DNA of 64,000 nt from assembly GCA_034638255.1 (NCBI GenBank), contig JAWPGT010000010.1:1-64000 (forward strand), given 5' to 3'. The notes under the pieces were generated by a model, which was given only the letters and a program-made list of their open reading frames with translations, was not told the DNA's origin and did not search any database. This document shows, one piece after another, positions 34,225 through 45,762 of the stretch; the first letter of the stretch is position 1, and every line of letters starts with the position of its first letter. Made by a program: the position numbers and the translations under genes. This DNA is from Coprinus comatus (lineage: Eukaryota; Basidiomycota; Agaricomycetes; Agaricales; Agaricaceae).

Positions 34225-35666
34225 TCAAGCAGTGCCAGAGAAGGTGGTGCCAATGTCACCGACACGGATGTTTGAGTAAGTGACAACAGCATTAGCGGCA
34301 GAGCTTTCGACATCAGTGGGAACACCGGAACTGGTTGAGCAAGTACCACGTGCAATACCGGGCTTGTTTGGATCGCCGTTGGTAGGATAGTTAGAGTCGA
34401 GCCAGAGCATGTTGGCAAAATGATCATCCCAAATGGAGAGAACGAGGACCATTCCCCTGTTCATGGCACCGCTCATCCCAGACATACCACCCTTCTGTTG
34501 GAAACTGTTGGTGTCACCGAAGGCGGTCTTCTGGGCATTGCAGAAGTTGGTGGAGATGGAATCGTAGGCGGACATCCCAGAAACACTAGTTTTCGAGTTC
34601 TGGATAACCCTGCCGTCTTGGACGTAAATGCGGCGGATTTCGCTAAGAGTGCCGGTTGTAGTATTGGTGTTGGTGAAGAATTGTGTGACAACGGTAATCT
34701 TCTTGTTGGTGTCGACCGTCAACCCCTTGCCGTAGAAGCTCTTGTCACCCATACGGAAAGAGTTGAAATCACAACCGTCAGGATCGCAAACACCACTGTA
34801 ACGGCTGTCAATAGCGCAGTCAGCTCCCGTGCAACGGGTCTGACCAGTTACTGTGCATGGATGGGGAGTGTAGGCAGTAGAGACAGAGTTGGCTTCCCAG
34901 ATATCAAGCTCGCCACAGCAGGTCCCGTAGTTTCCGGTTCCAGCGTTGACATCATTAGGAGAGGGCTTCCAGCCAGCAACGTTGGCCTTGAGTATAGAGA
35001 AAAAGAATCAATCAGTATGCATGTACTTTGTGCAGAGTTCAAAAGAGTATTTACCTCTCCGTTGATGAATTTGATATCACGAGGACATTGAGAGTCGCAG
35101 TAACCAGTACCATACTTGGCACCAGCCTTGTTCGTGGAGAACCTGGACATTCCACCGTCGGCATCCATCTCAGAGAAATAGACAGCCCCATTGAGACCAC
35201 AAGGGAGTTGGGAGACGTCAACATCGAACGTAAATTCTTGGTTCAAGAGTTTGAACATCTGATAATGTGTGTCGTCTGCCAAAAGATAGACACGAGATCC
35301 AATATTCTTCTGCGCGCTTTGAGTGACGAATTTGAGGCTGAGAGCATCTCCGCTAGTGGTGATCCCGTAAGTGCTTGCGTAGTTGGCACCGTCCAGAGCA
35401 CAGTTAGCAGCGCAAGTCCTGCCATCGGGGCAAAGAGAAGTGTCCCAGGTGTTGCCAGTGTAACAATTGGTATAACCGCTGGTGGTATGCAACCAACGCC
35501 AATTACTGTCAAGAACGACGGCCCCAGATCCCTGTGTAGTGCAACCACTCCGGGTACACTTTTTCCATGACAATCTAGGGTGCGTTTCGGATTGTTGTGT
35601 GCCAACCTGCTGTCCGAAGACAACAGCTGCGAGAGTTAGAGCTGTTAAAGCGAGTTTCGCGAACAT
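34225..35666 (-). CDS. Cellobiohydrolase, glycoside hydrolase family 7, without cellulose-binding module
   Basis: Secreted exo-cellulase releasing cellobiose from the reducing end of cellulose chains. Two exons (35666-35055 and 34986-34225) around a 68-bp intron give 457 residues. A signal peptide of about 18 residues ([18 protein letters not shown]) precedes mature [12 protein letters not shown]. Family hallmarks are [37 protein letters not shown] and the catalytic block [14 protein letters not shown], holding the nucleophile and acid/base Glu (E-x-D-x-x-E), then [13 protein letters not shown]. The many cysteines match the disulphide-rich fold. The protein ends right after the catalytic domain ([14 protein letters not shown]), so it has no linker or CBM1. 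It is the clearest lignocellulose enzyme here. A TATA-like box lies about 60 bp upstream. Confidence 0.95.
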
Positions 35667-37079
35667 CTTTTGTGAGGAGGTAATAACCCAAGACCAGTTG
35701 ATGGTGTTTTGAGAAAAATAACGATATTTATATGCCAGTAAAACGGATAATGTCCGGTAGTCGTGTAGTAGTCGTCTTGTTACTCATCCACCAAGTATTT
35801 CGCCAAGGACAACAAGTTTACTTCCAGAGGGTATTCTGGAGTCTCTTCGGGTACATAAGACGAGCATCGAGTCAATACAAGTACCAGACCGGACCGTAGC
35901 ATGGTCACGAGCTGTAGACCGTTAGAATTGTTAGATTAGGTTCTACAACCGTTAACAGCATTGAAAAAGGTTGCACATGCATCTCTTGTCACCGACATAC
36001 AAATTTTGTATCCTGTGAACGGGAAAACTTCCAACAGAACAGCCGAAGAAGCGTATAAGTATGGCTGAATGTTTTCTACGTTGAGGTAAGAAGACTATCA
36101 GCTGGACCCAGTAGCATGGCCAGTAAAAATAGAACTGGATTCATTCCTATTGAAGAAGACGGTGACTTGACATGAATGAAGTAGTCTTCTGACATTTCAA
36201 TTAGGGTCGGGGTTCTGCGAATATCCCGTGGTTGACAATAGCGATAAACCTAATATCAGTGACAACGGATTGAGTCAAAGAGAGAAATCGAAAAATTTAT
36301 CGTTGGATGTCAAAAAAGTCTTGTTGCAGGTGATTAAACCGCCAATAAAATTACTGAGAGATCACGGTGGGGGTGTCTCATTCTTCTGTCGTTCCTTTGG
36401 AGAGCTCAGAGTTGTAGAAACATGATTATACATTTAGAAGTCCGTTAATCAAATCAAAAACAACTACACATTTTAGCTTCGCGTGAACACACCTTTGTTT
36501 TGGTGTTTGTTGTAAGAGAATCTGGGTCTTTCGTTGATGATTGATGAGTGTCCAACAGCAGAGATCCGTGGTTAATCCAAATATGCTCCTGGTAATGTGG
36601 GTTACAGTGGTCGATGATCATGAGCAACACCTGAATGGAAAGCGCTCGGTTGTGTGTTTGATTGTTGTGAGTGAGTGACCTTCCCGTTTGTGTTTGTGGC
36701 CTATATCTATACGGTTAGAACTCCGAGAAAGTAGCTATCAGGTCATGGGAACAAAGAATAAGTTGGAGGTGCCATATTAACTCGTGTACTGGTTGACGGC
36801 TGACTGGAGACATCCGAATTTGAAATGTTGACCGGGAAATAGAAGCAGCATCTATATATAGCCTGTGGGAATATTACCACTTCGATACCAATGCTGCCTT
36901 TGTTACCAGCAAATCAACCAAAGGTCAAAGTATTTCGGGTATTTCCAAGCACCGACTATGTAAGAAGTAGTACAGCAAAAATTTAAGAAATCCTTTATTT
37001 TCTAAAAACTTGTTAACATGTGCATGTGTAGGACGAATAGATGTAAGATGTTACGTGATGTATGATTTCTCTTGTGAAT
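35667..37079. other. Intergenic region upstream of the GH7 gene
   Basis: 1.4 kb without a supported gene. The left part is the GH7 promoter (minus strand). A short open stretch at 36228-36425 has no recognisable features. The right part holds the 3' flank of the AP-3 gene. Confidence 0.4.
35725..35732 (-). promoter_or_regulatory. TATA-like box of the GH7 gene
   Basis: TATAAATA on the minus strand, about 60 bp before the start codon at 35666, a usual distance for a strongly expressed secreted-enzyme gene. Confidence 0.5.
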
Positions 37080-39926
37080 CTACCTCGAAGCCCTTGAATT
37101 GAACGAACTATCTCCTTCGACATCCTCGCCATCCTCTTCATTTTTTTCACCCTTACCTGATCCGCTACTTTCTGCATTATCATCATCATCATCATCCTCA
37201 TTTTCTTCATCCTCCTCATCCTCTTTGTCTTCTTCGTCTTCGTCCTCGTCTCCGTTTTCTTCGTCTTCTTCGTCCTGATCATCTTCGTCACCTTGATCAT
37301 CCCCTTCTTGATCAGACTCGGACTCAGAGCTAACTGTATCTGCGTAGAAACTATCTAAATCTTGTTCAACTATCGGTTTAGGAGTCCCTTGCTGTGATAC
37401 GGGTCTTGAACTTCCTGTAGGTGTCAGGACGACGGGCGCTATCATTTGCTTCGTCCGCGGCCCAGCTGATGAAATGGCTGTAACAACGGGCGCAATAGGT
37501 TTATCATCCTCCGAATCCCTAAGGGAGGACTCGACACCCTTCTCTAGCCAGTCTGGAAGTATTTCGTCCATTTGCATTGGCTTTCCAAGAACCACGCTCA
37601 AAGAGCCTAACAAAGCATTCTCTTCGCCTGTAGAGTCGTTTAACATACATCCTAAAAACAAGGAAAACACGGACCTGCACTATGACGACCATCAACGATA
37701 CTGGATTTTCCTTCGAACAAGACGAGACGGACTTGCTCTCTACGGAGAACAACGCCACTTCGTTCTTCTTGTTCCCCATCGGTTGTTGGTGAGATGCCAA
37801 CAATGAGTGAACTGAGCATCTTGGCTCGGTCCCGTACATCGTAGTTTAAATCGTATCGCGCCAAGGAGAAAACATAACGTGCCAGTAATGCCAAGACTTT
37901 ATCTACTGGTGACAATACCACTAGTTTTGCTGCTAAAGTCACAATTTGCAGTTTAACGATAAATTCCTGGAACTGTTGTCAGAGAGTTTTTCTGAGAATG
38001 AACCAGATCTGATTACCTCTTGACTAAATGTCTTCGCAGTCTTCCTTAAAACGTCGGGTGCCCAATCTACAACTCCTTCAGGACCTGGGCCTCTGGTATC
38101 CGAAGCTGCATATTGACCAACAAGCCAAATCACACATGCCCGTGCATGTGCGTGTTTTATGTCGTCAATCTTCCTGGCTAATCGAGAGATGATTGAAATC
38201 GGGGTATCAGAAGACCCGCCGACAGAGCTTTGGATTGAATTAGGTGATAATTGAGCCTGGACCAAAGTCTTGAGCACTATCACTGCGGGGCTGACTACAC
38301 TGTCTAAATAATAGAGTTATCAGAAGAAATGAACGGGGTCAAAAGGCTGATTAAAAGTTACCATTACCACTCCGAATCATTGCAAGTAGAGCACTTAGAC
38401 ACTGTGGCTGAGATTCCGGGACAGCAAAAGCACAACGACCAATGGCATGTATTGAATCGTTCACAACCTTGTCGTCTACATCCTGAGAATAATCCTAAAA
38501 GGAATGATCAATTATCGACTGGTGCGGCAGATCCGATTTTCAACGTACAATAAATTCTCTCAAAATGGCTCCATAGTTTTCTGGAGACAAGATCTTGAGT
38601 AGCAGTTTCAGCTTATCGCATTTAATGTCTCGTGTATCGTCCGTTCTTAGCAGAAATCTAGAGTAATATGGGGCAAAGAGCTCCTGTTATTTTAGTTAAT
38701 AATTGTTGGTATAGCAGATTTATGGCCTTTTCCTCACCGGTGCCTTGCGAGAAATAACCAATATGTAAGCCAAAACAACTCTCTCTGTCTCTCGTGACTT
38801 GTGTAACAATCTCAACATAGGGTTGGTGATTTTCTCCCAATAAGTTGGTGTGCCAAGATAGTATATGACTCTTAGTGCCCCCATAACCGACTATATTGAG
38901 GGCCTGATTAGATTTAACTGTATGAAGAGTGGTTAGAGACATACCGCAGAATTACAACTCATCAGAATAGGTTCAACAGAGGTCAGCAATAACTTCACGT
39001 CCGGATCGATTTCATCTCCAGTAGGTCGAGGAAGCATAGTTCTAGAGTATCTCAATAGTAGGTTCATCAAGTCAACCTGACCCCATTCATCCACGTCGGC
39101 GAGCATGCGGCATAATCGACGAAATTGCTGATGCAACAGATCAAGTCGTGTAGGGCAAACACTCTCAAATGCAACAGCAACGCTGCCAATGGTAAGAGCG
39201 GACCGCTCTTTGAGCATGTTGATAATAATATCGATGAGAGAGGGTAGGTGCGACGGGTCGAGGCTAAGAGAACCAATAAGTATACAGACGGAAGTCAACA
39301 CTTGCCACACACTCATAACATTTAGGTATCGCCAATGCTGCAGTTTTCCTCACATACGGGCTTATATCGGCGGCGCATTTCTTGATCGCCATAACCACAA
39401 TATTCCCAATCATGGGCACCTTGATCCCACTCAGCACTCGCAAAGCCATTGCTCGTATCAGAGGATTGCTGTCCGTTAAATCCTTTTGGAATGTATTGAT
39501 TGAGAGGAGAGCGAGGTCGGGTTCGTGCTCTGCATACCGTAGCAGGTAAATATACACGAGTTTCCTGATTTCGAGATTCTGCGAGGCAACATTCTTCACA
39601 ACTTGGGCAAAATACTCTGACACGTTACGACCTTTCGATATCAACTACCCAGTGCTGAAATTAAAGCTGATATATGCGAGAATAGAAAAGGTTTTTGGAC
39701 GTACAGCAATCAGCCTCTTCATAGCATCGAGTTTCTCCCTGTCGCTATTCGAATCTAACTGTTTACGGAAATTCTTGGACTTGTCATCTGCGTTTTCCAA
39801 GTAACCAGCACTGGCTCCACGTGTAAAGGCCAAGTCCCTCGTGTGTTCTGAGAATGACTCTTGTAGGCGCATACCGAGCCTTGAGGCATTTTCAGTAATA
39901 GTGTTGAGGTATTGTTGACCAGACAT
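37080..39926 (-). CDS. APL6: AP-3 adaptor complex, beta subunit
   Basis: Large adaptin of AP-3, which sorts cargo from Golgi/endosomes to the vacuole. Many short introns interrupt it. The N-terminal trunk is an Armadillo/HEAT solenoid: [13 protein letters not shown], then [74 protein letters not shown] and RESETERVV-type repeats, all characteristic of beta-adaptins. The middle has [20 protein letters not shown], the AP-3 beta order. The C-terminus is a hinge of Glu/Asp/Ser runs (about 37100-37350) and stops there with no ear domain visible, so it is shorter than animal AP3B but like many fungal forms. The acidic hinge is a known AP-3 beta feature. I did not phase-check every junction. Confidence 0.88.
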
Positions 39927-40027
39927 GGTCGGAGACCAGAAAGAGATCAGTATATCAACTTGCACATTACGTCACGCGCGCTATAAGTAAACAAGGAACT
40001 GATTGATTTATATTTTTTCTACTCGAA

Positions 40028-42118
40028 TCACCTCTGTCCTTCGACGGGTTTATTAACTACAACCTGTTCGTTTTGGGAAGTCCCTGACGAACGAAAATGT
40101 ACTAAAACAGCTTCTGTGTCTTGAATATCAATTCCTTGGTCCAAATTAACATCCTCCATCTTTTCAGTCCCACTAACTTTTCCATCACTAGTTTCATAAC
40201 TTTGTCCACCCCAAGTCAACCCACTTGTATCATCAGCGTGGCTGAAGAAACAAATTATGAGATAATAACCGCAGTTGCGAGATGATTTACATACCCGATA
40301 CTCAATCTCTTCAACTTTGCCGATCTGATAGAACCACCTTGCAAAAACCTCAAGTCCAAATGCGTTGAGGTTCTACTAGATTGACCAACAAAAAATGCGC
40401 GAGAGTTAACGAAGACTACCCTAGCCAGACGAGATCCTTCATAGAAGGCATATCCGGCGATGCGAGGATCGTTGATTGTGAGCTCAATGATCTGGGTGTT
40501 GCCGCTTGAGCCTATCGCCTCCGCAACGATAATTGCAGCATAGTACTGCGGTTGCACATGCGGCTGTATCGGGACTGGTAACGGGCTCCCATCTATGATA
40601 GATCTCGTCAATGTAACTGGTTGAATCTGCGATACAAATCAACTTCGCTTCCTTTGACCAGTTCAAACAAAAGCAGCATACCAGGTTATACTTATATCCT
40701 ATGCCTTCATGGAAATAGATTCTTGATGATCGTATTTGAGTCCTTAAAGACATCATCTATCATCAGCCGATTTCTCTTATTAGATAGGTGGAAGAGATGG
40801 AGCTCACGAAAACAAGGCATAGTCCAAAGTCCATAAAGCAGCTCCTGCTGAGTTACTGACACCAGGAGCACCCTGTATGGTATAAATCAGAAGTGAAACA
40901 GGTACTCTGAGCGATTTACTTACATGGCACGAGTAGCTGTTTGTTTCCCCTAAAACATAATCCAACCCTTGAGCTCGAACTAGGTTTGCATCTGGAATAA
41001 AGACGGTAAGATTTCCCCTTATCGTGGCTTTGGTCATTAAATCCTGGAGAAGACCGCCACTGCCAGAGCAGAAACTACCACTATAACGATGTTGGGACAC
41101 ACTATGTATGAACTATCATTCAAAGGGCCGTTAATCTTCAAAAAAGAATCTCTCTTACGTAGATATCAGTGTCCCTTGAGGAGACTCAAGAACTCCCTCG
41201 TTAATTATAGCCTGTGGGGAGAAACCACTGGTTGAGTGAGAAGATCCAGCAAAAGCGCCGACCCAGAATTTGGTGTGAGAAGATGGAGAGATTCCTGCGG
41301 CGGAAGAAACTTTCCCTGCGAAAGCGGTCCATCTAATGGAATGAGCCTTGGTTTGGTAAGAATATATTGTATATATATCACTTACTCGCTGACATATTGC
41401 GCAGAAGTATAGTTGCTCAGCCTTTGCCCATTGTTCCTGTATAGATCTGCTTCATTTCCGATCTCAAGGGCATCCAGAATAATACCCTGATCCTTAATAG
41501 CAGACGAAGAAAAGGCTCTAGCAATTGCTTCCGCGTGCAGAACTGCGCCAGTGATATTGTTTTGTCCCAAGTTGACACCCCAAATTACATGAGTTTCTGT
41601 GCCAAGATAAGGAGAGATACGACACGGAGTTGAAAATGGAACATACTGGGGGGCAGGAACCTGGCTGCTTGGTAGAAAGTATCACCAATTGTAATACTTC
41701 TCGCCTCCGGGTATGGAACAGTCGGGGTGGGATCAGGCACGTCAAGTTGGGGTACCTGGAAGTTGACAATAGGTTTTCAGTCCAAGATATCAACCCAACC
41801 AGATCATGAAACGAACCTTGACGTCAGGGTTATAGTTTGTACGATCTCACTGTTTGCACCGATGCGTATAACAGGAGGTTCACCCGAGATTTCTTTCAGG
41901 TTGTTCAACGTATTGAAGAAGAATCGGTTACCATTATCGAGTCCAGCCCATTCTGTCCAACGGTCTTGTTCCAGTGATAGACCAATTAATGACGGAAAGA
42001 CTCCAACTGCATTGGATGGCGCGGTCAAAGATAGTGTCACACCCACACCTAAGCTGGCTGTAGGAAAAGAAGAAAAGAAGGTGAATATACAAGCATAGAC
42101 AGTAAATGAAGATGGCAT
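40028..42118 (-). CDS. GH79-type beta-glucuronidase-like glycosidase, one apparent frameshift
   Basis: Fungal GH79 enzymes act on uronic-acid-bearing sugars of arabinogalactans or extracellular polysaccharide. The start at 42118 gives a signal peptide (MPSSFTVYACIFTFFSSFP). Conserved blocks in order are PPVIRIGANSE, PTVPYPEARSITIGDTFYQA, HVIWGVNLGQNNITGA, ILDALEIGNEADLY (acid/base Glu in the NEAD motif), VGAFAGSSHSTSGFSP, HRYSGSFCSGSGGLLQDLM, GLDYVLGETNSYSCHGAPGV (candidate nucleophile Glu in GETN), then IYFHEGIGYKYNL and a C-terminal beta-sandwich. Around 41845-41847 one base is missing: GANSE is followed by the right residues (NYNPDVK) in the next frame. Everything else is intact, so either a recent pseudogene or a sequence error. 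Confidence 0.85.
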
Positions 42119-42565
42119 GATGATTGAGCCAAACACTTTGGATCTCCCACACGTCTGTCTTGAGGTCTTTCTTATATTCGATTCCACAAAACATGTTACG
42201 TACTTAGCTCATTAATTTAAAGTCAAACGAATCGTGGTGGCCTCGCGATACCCAGCGACGACTTCCAATCAAGAACCTCGATAGCCTCCAGAAGCCTAGT
42301 AGAAGCACTCTTCACATACGACTCCAGACCAGGTGACCAGGAGCTCGTGCCACATTATAACACCCAAGAGATTTGTGAATGGCAGTCTCTTCGCAGGAGG
42401 CACTTCTTCAATAACCTCAATCCCTTCCTATGAACAAAAGATCAAGGGCTAGGCCCCCTGTGTATTCCTAGGTGGCCTAAGCAGTGGAAAAGAGGAGTAA
42501 ATAAACTTCAACAAACACCGCACGTCACGTCGGCAGTTCAACAACGAGTTTTCCGTAACTCTATA
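42119..42565. other. Divergent intergenic region between GH79 and RAD51D-like genes
   Basis: No gene seen. It must contain promoters for both flanking genes, which start facing away from each other. Confidence 0.4.
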
Positions 42566-43743
42566 ATGCGTCTAAGCTCTGTACCTGGTCTACCTCACAA
42601 CCTAATCGATTCACTCGAAGTCCAAGGAATCAAAACTGATGCAGACTTTCTATCTAAAAGGCCCATGGACATTCTGCTATTGTCACCAAAAGGCATTTCT
42701 TTAGCACAAATCAACGAATATAAAGACATCGTTGCCGCTGAGTCCTCTGCTCCTGAGAATCCCCGCAATAAGCCTGTTACAAATGTTGGAACATATCCCT
42801 TACACCTGTGATATCGGCTTGCCTGACAATCTGACTGATCTTGCGCCTGTCATCGCTCCTCACAGCGGAAACATTCTGGAAATCACTGGGGATAAACAGA
42901 ACAAAAAGTTTGTATGTTGAGCCACCTTATATTCACATTATTGATATACTTATGCTGAACAACTTGGGATTAGGAATTTGTATTGAACATTACATTACGC
43001 TATCTGGCAAAAAACACAGACTGCACTGTTCACTGGATTGATACCACAGGTGAATTTTCTCCAGAGAGAGCTTCACGTATTGCTTCTTCAATTACACCAG
43101 ACGTGCGTCACTTAAGCCCATGTGATATGTGTTCTGACTGTATTACCACCAGAAACACAACTGTCTTGACCAAATGCAATTATCATTAGCTTTAGAGGTT
43201 GAAGAAATATACGATATATTTGATAATATCACCTCGTCCTTGATGGTAATTTAGTTGTGTCCACATCACCGCTTCTCTAATGACTATCGAACAGTCACCA
43301 GATGGCAGCATTTCAAAAACTGTTGGCTATATAATCATTGACAATCTTACATCACTTCTTGTTCCTCTGCTGGGCGGTTCATCTTCTCAGGGATACGCAC
43401 TAATGGCGAACCTCATGCGTCAGCTAAGGACCATTGCGCAAAATTATTTAACTACAGTGATAGTAGGTGGCTCTCCTTACGCCTGCATATAGATACTCAA
43501 AAACCATCCTCACAGGTAATAAATCATAGTGCAAGCAACACGTCCAACATCCAGCGGCATACTTACCGGGAACTTAGTCTCGGGCCAACTTTTACCTTTC
43601 TTACGGATGCGACTTTGTTGATATCGAAGGCTGGTTTCAATGAAAACTCCTCAGACGGCAGAGTGCCGGGGGACTCAGAACTCTATCACGCTCAATTGAT
43701 CAAATCAAATTCAATGGTGTGGAACATTAGTACTGTGGCATAA
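42566..43743 (+). CDS. RAD51 paralogue, RAD51D-like, with altered Walker A
   Basis: A RecA-fold accessory factor for homologous recombination repair in the nucleus. Six exons (42566-42807, 42866-42911, 42974-43102, 43153-43245, 43295-43462, 43516-43743) add to 302 codons. The N-terminal helical domain (about 1-80) has VPGLPHNLIDSLEVQGI and LLLSPKGISLAQINEYKDIV. Residues about 82-97 (LGNILEITGDKQNKKF) occupy the Walker A position, but the usual GxxxxGK[T/S] is replaced (Lys for Gly, Phe for Thr). Later come VLNITLRYLAKNTDCTVHWI, the Walker B-like VGYIIIDNLTSLL with its Asp, MRQLRTIAQNYLTTVIVINH and LGPTFTFLTDATL. The order fits RAD51D/XRCC2-type proteins. The C-terminus is uncertain; a further exon beyond 43770 is possible. 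Confidence 0.75.
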
Positions 43744-44106
43744 TCTCGACTTAACATGTGTACAGGCCGCCAATACCTTCGGCACGTATGCACTCGATTC
43801 AGGATGCATCCGTTGACAAATTCATGCTCCGAGACCGTGATTTTATATTCACAATTCAACTTTCCCATCGTACAGGTTCTACTCGCCTTCTCTAGGCACA
43901 TGGCGGAATAGGACTCTATTCTCGGTAACAGTCAGAATTAGAACCACTACAATAATGATCACGTTATCGGAGCATCGCGCAATTCCCTTGATTCTTTGCG
44001 CCAATTGATACAACTAATGCTCATCCGAAGGCAAATATATGGTCTGAGAAACACTCCTTATATATAATGTGCAGCTCAAACCGCTACTTCTCTTCATCCC
44101 ACTGAA
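43744..44106. other. Intergenic region
   Basis: May contain a last exon of the RAD51D-like gene: one frame is open from about 43771 to 43908 after an AG acceptor. Otherwise it is the promoter of the TauD-type gene. Confidence 0.3.
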
Positions 44107-45762
44107 ATGGCACCCGTTGCGACGAACGACCAAGCTCAAGCTCAAGAACCTACCAAAGTATTCAACCCCTTTTATTCACCCTCTATTGGTGATGACGGCG
44201 ACTCGAACTATCGTTACGCCGAATTCAAAGTGTGTGAACCTTTTCTAATCGAAGTGTAACTACTGACCATTACACAAGCCCCATTTCCCAGCACTGTCTT
44301 GGGAGCCTTTGACCGAAGTGAAGGTGGAGGATCGCGGTTTACACGCAGATCCTTCTAAGAAGAATCTCCTCGAAGCTGCTACAAAAGTCAAGCATTTGAC
44401 ACCAGCTATTGGAACAGAATTAGAGGGTATCGACCTGAGGCAATTGACGCTTGCTCAAAAAGATGAACTGTGAGTCATCTCCGAAGTTAAGTTTCAGTAC
44501 AAATGAATTGAACCTTCTGAAGTGCCCTTCTGGTCGCCGAACGCGGAGTCGTGTGTATGTTGTGACTTTGTTCATGTTAGCTGAACATGTATCCCAACAT
44601 CCATTTTAGTCTTCCGTGACCAAGAAATCGACATCTATGGCCAATTAGACCTTGCACGTCATTGGGGACCTCTTCATAAACACGCCACTACACCTATCCC
44701 TCGCAATGGGCTTGAGAACGTTCATGGTCAGTTCTAACGAAATATTTTCGTATCATTACGCTCACTGCACCAATTAAGTTGTCTACAATGATGCTTCTCG
44801 TCGCCCGGACCCCTCGGCATTTTCGAAATCCGAATTATGGCATTCTGATGTATGGTACTTTCCCTCATGAAGCTTACCTGTACAAAATTTTAACACAAAC
44901 TTACAGGTTACATATGAAATCCAACCTCCTAGCACGACCTCCCTAAAGGTTATCACAGGACCCGAATATGGAGGTGATACACTTTGGAGCTCTGGGTAAA
45001 CTTTATATGGTTTAATATATACATCTAAGGACAATGTGCTGACTTTTGATTTCATACCAGTTATGCTTTGTATTCTTCATTCAGCCCTGGATTCCAGAAA
45101 TACCTAGAGGGGTTGTCCGCCGTTCATAGTGCCGTTGCCCAAGCAGAAGGTGCCAGAGCTGCTGGTCTTCATGTCCGCAGGCAAGAAATTGAAACAATAC
45201 ATCCTGTCGTACGGGTACATCCGGTTACTGGTTGGAAGAGTGTATTTGTTAACCCTGGTGAATATTCTATCTCCTCTCATTTCCTCTCTATATTCTTCTT
45301 ATCACCATCCTCTATCCAGGTTTCACAAGACGCATTGTTGGTCTTCCTAAGGCGGAATCTGACGCTATACTCTCACTTCTATTCCACCAAATTAGCGAGA
45401 ACCCTGATCATCAAGTACGTTTCAAATGGGAACCCAATTCTATTGCATTCTGGGATAACAGGGTATGTACTGCTCGTAGAAACTAATTGACTTTAATAAT
45501 ACTGATTCTTAATCCTAATTCGAAATCATTTCAGGTTGTTGTTCATTCAGCCACATTCGATTTCTGGCCTGCTACTCGACATGCTCTTCGTGCAACGCCT
45601 CATGGTGAAAAACCAACTTCAGTTGCTGATTATGAAAGGACAACAGGCAAAATAGCAAAAGATCGACAACTTGAAATATGGAAACAACAAGGTGTAGATG
45701 TGGATAGTTTAGTCGCTAAACCGACTAATGGTGCTTTAAAGAAACGTGGTTATAATGACTAA
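44107..45762 (+). CDS. TauD-family 2-oxoglutarate/Fe(II) dioxygenase (sulfonate or related substrate)
   Basis: Oxidises small substrates such as taurine or other sulfonates, freeing sulfite for sulfur supply; the exact substrate cannot be read from sequence. Exons start at 44107 (MAPVATNDQAQAQE) and end at 45762. Core motifs are GVVFFRDQEID, LARHWGPLHKHATTP, the iron site WHSDVTYEIQPPSTT (HxD), GPEYGGDTLWSS, HPVTGWKSVFVNPGF, then SIAFWDNRVVVHSATFDFW with the distal His and RHALRATPHGE with the 2OG-binding Arg. All ligands are present. A C-terminal extension of about 50 residues (VADYERTTGK to KKRGYND) follows the fold, usual in fungal members. No signal peptide; cytosolic. Confidence 0.9.

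Noticed and set aside
36228..36425. Small open frame upstream of GH7
   Set aside because: 65 codons, no homologous features and no intron or context support; it falls in promoter sequence.
42780..42870. Frameshift in the RAD51D-like gene near the TGA at 42809
   Set aside because: A 58-bp intron (42808-42865) with a CTGAC branch-like site restores the frame and the LGNILEITGD block.
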